A DNA stretch of 64,000 nt, from NCBI RefSeq assembly GCF_003337375.1, contig NZ_QPJD01000012.1, positions 62,001 to 126,000 on the forward strand, in the 5' to 3' direction. The position numbers and the translations under genes are program-made. The notes under the pieces are model-generated. The model saw only the letters and a list, made by a program, of their open reading frames with translations. It had not been told where the DNA came from and made no database searches. Source of the stretch: Paenibacillus prosopidis (lineage in GTDB: Bacteria > Bacillota > Bacilli > Paenibacillales > Paenibacillaceae). Position 1 is the first letter of the stretch, and each line of letters starts with the position of its first letter. Positions 58,644 through 64,000 of the stretch are shown one piece after another.

Positions 58644-59582
58644 TTAATAATTGACCCATTTCTTTTGTCCGATCCATTGCAGCAGCGTAATGAGCATGAC
58701 GCATGCAAATAATACAACTGCCATCGAGGATGCGTATCCGATTTTCAAATTGACGAAGGCGGTGTCGTACAAATACCAGACGATCATGCTTGTCGATGAG
58801 ATCGGTCCGCCCTTCGTTAAAATAGCAATCAAATCGAAAACCTTGAACGTCGAAATAATCCCGGTCACGAGTAGAAAAAAGGATGTCGATGAAAGCTGCG
58901 GAAAGGTGATGCTTTTGAATTTATTCCAAGCATTTGCCCCGTCGATATCAGCCGCCTCGTACAAATCGCGCGGGATAGATTGCAGACCGGCAATATAGAC
59001 GATCATATTAAATCCGATGGAAACCCACACCGATATCATCATGAGAGAAGGCAGCGCGTACTTCGGATCGGCGATCCACTTCGGCGGATTGTCAATGCCG
59101 AGCGATAAGAGCAACTGGTTAACCGGTCCCGCCGATGGGTGGAACAGCACCTGCCATACTATCGCAACCGCAACGATACTGGAAATATAAGGCATGAAGT
59201 AAGCGACTTTAAAATAGCTTTTCATGTACACTTGCTTGTCGATTATAATCGCCAAAAACATCGAGACCGCCAAATAAATCGGCACAGTCAGCAAGAAATA
59301 GGCATTGTTTTTGAGCGATTTCAAAAATGCGTCATCTTGAAACAACCGCTCGAAATTGTCGAAGCCTACCCACCTTATATCTTTGAAGCCTGCAATAAAA
59401 TTCCAATCCGCGAGCGACAACATAAACGTTGCCAAGATTGGAATGATTGTCAGCACCGTAACGCCAATCAGCATCGGCCCAACGAACAATATTCCTGCTA
59501 TCGTCTCTTTCATTTGCAAGGAACCATTTTTTTGTTTCAGCCCCGTCTTAGAAGTCTTCGGCGCGGTTTGTATATCCTGCAT
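58644..59582 (-). CDS. Sugar ABC transporter permease (MalF/UgpA type)
   Basis: 312 residues with six helices and the EAA loop (DLYEAADIDGANAWNKFKSITFPQL). ATG at 59582 with GAGGTGAA upstream. First gene of the polysaccharide-utilisation operon. The shared ATPase is not encoded here. Confidence 0.93.
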   Translation of the reverse strand: MQDIQTAPKTSKTGLKQKNGSLQMKETIAGILFVGPMLIGVTVLTIIPILATFMLSLADWNFIAGFKDIRWVGFDNFERLFQDDAFLKSLKNNAYFLLTVPIYLAVSMFLAIIIDKQVYMKSYFKVAYFMPYISSIVAVAIVWQVLFHPSAGPVNQLLLSLGIDNPPKWIADPKYALPSLMMISVWVSIGFNMIVYIAGLQSIPRDLYEAADIDGANAWNKFKSITFPQLSSTSFFLLVTGIISTFKVFDLIAILTKGGPISSTSMIVWYLYDTAFVNLKIGYASSMAVVLFACVMLITLLQWIGQKKWVNY

Positions 59583-59696
59583 GTTCTTCACCTCGGTTTG
59601 TTGTCATACCCCTATTATAAAAAATGAATGATCTATTCATTAACGGTATTTTGATGACCTATGCCGCTATTTTGACTTTCTTATATTCGCAAAAAA

Positions 59697-59727
59697 ATAC
59701 CGTACTGCGAATTCTCGCGTACGGTAT
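59697..59727 (-). terminator. Terminator of the TetR gene
   Basis: ATACCGTAC / GTACGGTAT perfect 9-bp stem; seven T residues follow on the minus strand. Confidence 0.85.
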
Positions 59728-59740
59728 CCTTTACTTCCTG

Positions 59741-60331
59741 CTATTTGTCCTTGCATTGCAGTCCGGCCATGATGAACGTCGTCAAATCTTCAATCATCGT
59801 TTCAAGCGCCGGCTGCTCCTCTTGGAGCAAAACTCCCCAATAAGCATTTTGCCTTTGAAAGATCAGCATCCCGACAATTGACATTAAAGTCGTATCTAAC
59901 GAGCGAAAATGGAACAGCCCTTGCTCCCGGCCCTGCTCAAGCCAATGGCGCAGCAGTCTCCACGTCGGCATCACATGCTCCCTTATTTTTTGAATGCGCC
60001 CGGTATTCATAATAATTTCATGCTGAATGATAGTAACAAGCTGATGATCCGCGCAACGAAACTTCGTCACCTCGTGGATAAGGAGCTCAACACCCTTAAC
60101 CGGATCTTCATTGGGATCTACCTTGGCAATTTGATCATTGGGAAAAAATTTTTCAAACAAAGCGCCAAACATATTTTCTTTTCCGCCAAAATGATACGAC
60201 ACGAGCGCGACGTTGGCTCCCGCCTCTTCACATATTTGCCTAACGGTCGTTTTTTCGAAGCCGTATTGGGCGAACAGCTTTTTGGCCGCTAACAGTATTC
60301 TTATTTTTATGTCCGCATCTCCTGCTGTCAT
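59741..60331 (-). CDS. TetR/AcrR-family transcriptional regulator
   Basis: 196 residues with the TetR helix-turn-helix (RILLAAKKLFAQYGFEKTTVRQICEEAGANVALVSYHFGGKENMFGALFEKFF) and a CecR-like helical C-terminal domain. It lies 71 bp downstream of the ABC-2 type membrane gene in the same direction. A large inverted repeat upstream of that gene is its probable operator, so it represses the pair. Confidence 0.9.
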   Translation of the reverse strand: MTAGDADIKIRILLAAKKLFAQYGFEKTTVRQICEEAGANVALVSYHFGGKENMFGALFEKFFPNDQIAKVDPNEDPVKGVELLIHEVTKFRCADHQLVTIIQHEIIMNTGRIQKIREHVMPTWRLLRHWLEQGREQGLFHFRSLDTTLMSIVGMLIFQRQNAYWGVLLQEEQPALETMIEDLTTFIMAGLQCKDK

Positions 60332-60402
60332 CTTTGGTCCCCCAACAAAGCATATTTCTTCTTATTTTGAAGCAAAGCCGGTGAAACGGCAAGCCAGGCT
60401 GA

Positions 60403-61566
60403 TCATGATTGTCTTTGACCGGCGATCACGGCAGAAGGCTGCTGAACAGCTTGCCGTTTCAACGTAACAGCTAATGCGCTAATCGCTATAGCAACGACTG
60501 CAATAATACTAAGTGCCAGTGCCTCAGCGCCAATACCAGGGCCGCCGAACAATAAGTTCATATTGCCTTCTACCGCGTACGTTGCCGGAAGTGCGTTACC
60601 CAGATTAATGTAGAAATCGGAGAGCAGCTCACGCGGCACGATTGCCCCGGAGGATACCAGCTGCGCCGATAACACCATAATATTAAACAGCATTCCGGCC
60701 ATGCCGAACAAGTAAAGGAATAATTGTGAAACGAACATGAAGGTAAGCAGGAACAGCATTTGGAACAGCCACAGCTGCAGGAAGCCCTGCTCCATTTGTC
60801 CGCCAAGGGAAGCAAGAAGCGACGAACCGACAAGTGATACGAATACAGCTGCAACTACATTAATGATGCTTCTAGCGGCAAAACGTCCCCATCTGCCAAC
60901 GCTCGCCCGTACCGCCATCGCAGATTGCTCAAGATTCATTCCCATAATCATCGCGCCGACATAGGAAGCGAGCACCATCATCATGGGTACCATCTGATTG
61001 TTCATGCCCTGCACCACATTCGTGGATTGAATATCCGACGTTACCCGCACAGAAAGCCCTTGGGCCGCCGCCGCTGCCTGTTCAGCCGGCATGTTCATGC
61101 CGCCAAGAACGTTCTGAACGCCTGCAGCTACCGCCTGCCGGTTAACCTCTGCCGTAATTTGCGCCGCTGCGCCGCTCATCATACTTTTGATCAGTACAGG
61201 ATTCGACTCATTAATAAAATATTGAATTGAAGCAGATGCATCTGCTGCCGCCGCCTTCTGCGAGAAATCGGCAGGCAAGAACACAACCATTTGAAGAGCA
61301 CGCTCGTCAAGCTGCTGTTTTGCCTCTTCTATGCTGTCTACTTGAGTCATATCGAAGGGCAGATTTTGAATCAGGCCGCTCGAAATCTGTTGTCCCATCT
61401 GCTGATCCTCATTAACAACCGCTATACGCAGCTGCTCAACGCGGTCAGTCACCCCGCTATAGCCCGTCATCCAAATGACCGAGAAAATAACTTGAAACAT
61501 TAACGCGGTAATAATTCCAACCCATGTTGTCGGACGTTTCATAAAAGCTTGCAAAGCATTTTTCAT
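60403..61566 (-). CDS. ABC-2-type membrane permease (YhgE/Pip-like export component)
   Basis: 387 residues: an N-terminal helix (WVGIITALMFQVIFSVIWM), a large extracellular domain (about 40-200), and five to six C-terminal helices, the layout of ABC2_membrane_3 proteins. No ATPase partner is adjacent. Linkage to a TetR regulator suggests an export or resistance role; substrate unknown. Confidence 0.8.
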   Translation of the reverse strand: MKNALQAFMKRPTTWVGIITALMFQVIFSVIWMTGYSGVTDRVEQLRIAVVNEDQQMGQQISSGLIQNLPFDMTQVDSIEEAKQQLDERALQMVVFLPADFSQKAAAADASASIQYFINESNPVLIKSMMSGAAAQITAEVNRQAVAAGVQNVLGGMNMPAEQAAAAAQGLSVRVTSDIQSTNVVQGMNNQMVPMMMVLASYVGAMIMGMNLEQSAMAVRASVGRWGRFAARSIINVVAAVFVSLVGSSLLASLGGQMEQGFLQLWLFQMLFLLTFMFVSQLFLYLFGMAGMLFNIMVLSAQLVSSGAIVPRELLSDFYINLGNALPATYAVEGNMNLLFGGPGIGAEALALSIIAVVAIAISALAVTLKRQAVQQPSAVIAGQRQS

Positions 61567-61586
61567 GATCCACCACTCCCACTCTC

Positions 61587-61621
61587 TATTTAAACAACTG
61601 TTTTAAACGATTGTTTAAATA
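61587..61621. promoter_or_regulatory. Putative TetR operator
   Basis: Perfect 11-bp inverted repeat TATTTAAACAA / TTGTTTAAATA with a 13-bp centre that itself contains a TTTAAA core, located 21 bp upstream of the ABC-2-type gene. Confidence 0.65.
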
Positions 61622-61653
61622 TTACTTCTGGTGTCTAGTTTTGTCAACAAAAA

Positions 61654-61677
61654 AAGAAGAGGACCTGTCCTCTTCTT
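61654..61677 (-). terminator. Terminator of the tat operon
   Basis: AAGAAGAGGAC / GTCCTCTTCTT, an 11-bp stem followed by T residues on the minus strand, just after the tatC stop. Confidence 0.85.
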
Positions 61678-61680
61678 CCG

Positions 61681-62502
61681 TTACGCATTATTTAATGATT
61701 CCCCGTATTCCGCTTCCCACTTGGCATCTGCCTCAAGCTGCTTCTTATATACCGTTCCAGACAAAAACACGCTTACCTCATACAAGCAAATTAAAGGTAT
61801 CGCAACCAACACGTCGGATATAAAATCCGGCGGGGTAATCATAACCCCAATGAGCACCATGATGAAATAAGCGAGGCGGCGCATTTTGCGAAGCCGCTTT
61901 GGATTCACCAGACGGATTGCCGTTAGAAACATAATGACCAGCGGCAGCTCGAATAGCAGCGAAATCGGAATGAGTAAATTAAACATAAACGAAAAGTATT
62001 GCGCGATACCATACGTTTCTACAAGGTTTAAATGCTGTGAAACGGATCTTGTAAATCTGAATGCCAAAGGAAATACGACAAAATACGAAAAAGCCAAGCC
62101 GATTAAAAACATAAGTAGAGCAAAAGGCACATATTTCAGCGTGGAACGTTGTTCATTCTTACGAAGCGCCGGTTTTACAAAAGCCCATAGCTGATAAGCA
62201 ATGACGGGAAGCGCCAATATCAATGCGATGACGAGCGCAAATTTCATATACATGCCAATTCCGTCCCATAGAGAAAACGTATTTAAAGAAATCGTGTTTG
62301 CCGGCTCTTGGCTCATCAGAAAGTTATATGCGGGCTCTGCGAATATCAGACCGACTACTAATCCTATCGTAAGCACGATTAGAACATATACGAGCCGCTT
62401 CCGCAGCTCTCCCAGATGCTCAAAAAGCGGCATCAGGCCTTCTTCACGGATAAGCCGTTTCCTGGACGTCTGCTCCGACTTGTTATTTGGTTCCGTTCCC
62501 AC
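61681..62502 (-). CDS. tatC: Twin-arginine translocase subunit TatC
   Basis: 273 residues with six membrane helices and the N-terminal MPLFEHLGELRKRLVYVL signature. It recognises twin-arginine signal peptides and forms the pore with TatA. The N-terminus has an extra charged extension of about 20 residues. It follows tatA. Confidence 0.95.
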   Translation of the reverse strand: MGTEPNNKSEQTSRKRLIREEGLMPLFEHLGELRKRLVYVLIVLTIGLVVGLIFAEPAYNFLMSQEPANTISLNTFSLWDGIGMYMKFALVIALILALPVIAYQLWAFVKPALRKNEQRSTLKYVPFALLMFLIGLAFSYFVVFPLAFRFTRSVSQHLNLVETYGIAQYFSFMFNLLIPISLLFELPLVIMFLTAIRLVNPKRLRKMRRLAYFIMVLIGVMITPPDFISDVLVAIPLICLYEVSVFLSGTVYKKQLEADAKWEAEYGESLNNA

Positions 62503-62551
62503 CTGCGCTTACCTCCTTACGCTTGCCTTACCAACCTTTTATTTCAAGAAA

Positions 62552-62582
62552 AAAGCGGGCCCGATTAGTCCGGTAGCCGCTT
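62552..62582 (-). terminator. Hairpin at the end of tatA
   Basis: AGCGG...CCG...CGG...CGCT imperfect stem covering the tatA stop codon, followed by T residues on the minus strand. It may reduce read-through from tatA to tatC. Confidence 0.5.
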
Positions 62583-62798
62583 ATTGTCTCTATCATTATT
62601 TTCCGACCGGTTTACTTCTACACGATTAGAATCTTTATCCTTGCGGTCTTCCTCATCCATCATTTCTCTTGCCCCGGATTTGAATTCGCGCAGCGTACGT
62701 CCAAACGCTCGGCCAAGCTCCGGCAGCTTATTCGGTCCGAACAGCAGTAAAGCAACTAGTACGAGCAAAATAATGCCCGTTGCACCTATGCCTGACAT
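62565..62798 (-). CDS. tatA: Twin-arginine translocase subunit TatA
   Basis: 77 residues: N-terminal helix (ATGIILLVLVALLLFGPNKLPELGRAFGRTLREFK), amphipathic helix and an acidic/basic tail. ATG at 62798 with AGGAGG upstream. Pore-forming component of the Tat export system. Confidence 0.93.
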   Translation of the reverse strand: MSGIGATGIILLVLVALLLFGPNKLPELGRAFGRTLREFKSGAREMMDEEDRKDKDSNRVEVNRSENNDRDNKRLPD

Positions 62799-62854
62799 AT
62801 GGTTAACCTCCTTTATCATTTACGAAGTAAAATGAGCTTCGCTATCATTCGCAT

Positions 62855-63910
62855 CTAACATCTGTACAAACCGCCGTATCCCATGCTGATAATATCATCA
62901 CGTACGATGATGTCTCCTGCGAGAATACGCGGCAGAAGAACGTCAAAGGACGTATATGGATCATGCATCACGCAGCCTGGCAAGCCCATAATCGGTACTC
63001 CGTTCAAATAACCGATAAGAAGCATCGAGCCTGGCAGCATCGGCGTGCCATAGCTTACAATATCCGCTCCTGAAGCTTTAATTGCGCCCGGTGTGCGGTC
63101 GTCGGGATCAACCGACATTCCGCCAGTCACTAGTATCATATCATACCGTTGTTCAAGCAAATAGTGTATTTCCTTGACAATTGTTTGTCGGTCATCGGGA
63201 GCAAACCGCTGTTCGGCAACCTCGGAGCCAAATGCCTCAAGCTTGCCTCTGACAGCAGGGCCGAATTTATCTTCGATTCTGCCGTTGAATACTTCGCCGC
63301 CGGTCGTCAGCAGCCCGACTCGCAGCTTGCGAAAAGGACGTACGCGCAGCGGTGCCGCTCCGGCGTTCGCATGCCGGTATTCGGCAGCCAGCCTCTCCAC
63401 TGCCTCCACCTTTGTCTTCGGCACAACAAGCGGGATCGCTCTTGTCGCAGCAATCGGCTCACCCGGTTTAACCACTGTATTTGTCTTAACTGTGGCAAGA
63501 GCTATTTCACCCAGACCATTAATGGCCTCGACAATGCTTGCGTCAACCTGCGCTAAGCCAAGCAGCGTTGACTTTATGCTAACTTTGCCCTCATGCGGCT
63601 CCGACAATTGCAGCTCGTCTCCGTAAAGCGCTTCAGCCATTCGAATAGCCGCATCGTCTTCATGAAGCTCGTCCGCACCCAGCTCCATAATATAAATATG
63701 TTCTTTGCCGATATCGAGGAGACTTGGAATATCTGCTTCCGTAACGACATGTCCTCTTTTGAACAGACGGCCCTTGAACTGACCGGGTATGATACGCGTC
63801 AAATCATGCGCCAGCCGCATGCCAATCGCATCATACACAGAAACTTCTTTTAGTACGGTCGAACCATGCTGTTCAACCGCTTCATCTGTTTTATGCTGCG
63901 GATGAGTCAT
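62855..63910 (-). CDS. MoeA/CinA-like molybdopterin-binding protein
   Basis: 351 residues. The middle and C-terminal parts contain the MoCF-binding pattern: LRVGLLTTGGEVFNGRI, ILVTGGMSVDPDDRTPGAIKASGA and GLPGCVMHDPYTSFDVLLPRILAG. It lacks the full MoeA domain set, like the short MoeA-related proteins of Firmicutes. The ATG overlaps the stop of the preceding mogA-like gene (ATGA). Likely molybdenum cofactor synthesis. Confidence 0.83.
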   Translation of the reverse strand: MTHPQHKTDEAVEQHGSTVLKEVSVYDAIGMRLAHDLTRIIPGQFKGRLFKRGHVVTEADIPSLLDIGKEHIYIMELGADELHEDDAAIRMAEALYGDELQLSEPHEGKVSIKSTLLGLAQVDASIVEAINGLGEIALATVKTNTVVKPGEPIAATRAIPLVVPKTKVEAVERLAAEYRHANAGAAPLRVRPFRKLRVGLLTTGGEVFNGRIEDKFGPAVRGKLEAFGSEVAEQRFAPDDRQTIVKEIHYLLEQRYDMILVTGGMSVDPDDRTPGAIKASGADIVSYGTPMLPGSMLLIGYLNGVPIMGLPGCVMHDPYTSFDVLLPRILAGDIIVRDDIISMGYGGLYRC

Positions 63911-64000
63911 ACGCTATGTTCCCCCAGTTGCCCGGATAAAATGCCCAGTGCATGCGGTAATTGATCCATAATCGCCATCAGGCTTTCATGAACGCCTTTC
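63907..64000 (-). CDS. C-terminal end of a MogA/MoaB-like protein (cut by the window)
   Basis: The last 30 codons (KGVHESLMAIMDQLPHALG...) match the end of MogA/MoaB molybdopterin adenylyltransferases. The TGA overlaps the ATG of the MoeA-like gene, so they form one operon. Confidence 0.65.
   Translation of the reverse strand, partial: KGVHESLMAIMDQLPHALGILSGQLGEHSV

Noticed and set aside
1..64000. CRISPR arrays, rRNA genes, insertion sequences
   Set aside because: No regularly spaced repeats, rRNA segments or transposase-like genes were seen in the window.

Overview
The window looks like a Gram-positive, low-to-mid GC Paenibacillus-type chromosome. The evidence is strong GGAGG ribosome sites with frequent TTG/GTG starts, Lpl-type sugar ABC transporters with large AraC-type regulators, YesM/YesN-type two-component genes and a CIRCE-controlled groESL operon. 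No ribosomal RNA is present, so the genus is an inference.

Left host block (1-9429). A membrane-anchored AraC-type sensor-regulator (5' end cut by the window) faces a CUT1 sugar importer: two LplB/LplC-type permeases and a lipoprotein binding protein, with a cre-like site upstream. Next come a D-galactonate dehydratase (dgoD) divergent from a GntR/FadR-type regulator, with three matching operator palindromes between them, and a sugar isomerase/epimerase-like TIM barrel protein. The block ends with the terminator that appears to have belonged to groESL.

Prophage (about 9430-46166, 36.7 kb). A complete-looking temperate phage sits in the last codons of groEL, bounded by a 17-bp direct repeat. 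Read from the right (attR) end: integrase, LytTR protein, XRE repressor/Cro pair with repeated operators, Rha-type antirepressor, many tiny genes, Rad52-type annealing protein, SSB, HNH, a ribbon-helix-helix pair, DnaD- and DnaC-like replication proteins, a DndC-like sulfurtransferase, YopX, a C5-methyltransferase remnant, RusA, a coiled-coil protein, an Acb2/Tad1-like anti-defence protein and an ArpU/RinA-like late regulator. Then come terminase, portal, scaffold, capsid, head-tail adaptor, tailspike, tail hub, tail fibre and large internal-virion-like proteins, and finally holin/amidase lysis genes. There is no tape measure, tail tube or sheath gene, so a short-tailed (podovirus-like) virion is inferred. 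Two cargo ('moron') units interrupt the structural genes: an O-antigen-ligase-like membrane protein and a small membrane protein on the opposite strand.

Integration changes the end of groEL: the stop changes from TAG to TAA, and the native terminator is left 36.7 kb away. The phage supplies a replacement hairpin with a T-tract, antisense to the last codons of its integrase, at the same distance (86 nt) from the groEL stop.

Right host block (46149-64000). groES-groEL with CIRCE is followed by an eight-gene polysaccharide-utilisation operon (two permeases, binding protein, histidine kinase, response regulator, heparinase-II/III-like lyase, GH88 unsaturated glucuronyl hydrolase, DUF2264 protein). 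Then come an ABC-2-type membrane protein with a TetR regulator and its palindromic operator, and a mogA/moeA-like - tatA - tatC cluster running off the window edge.
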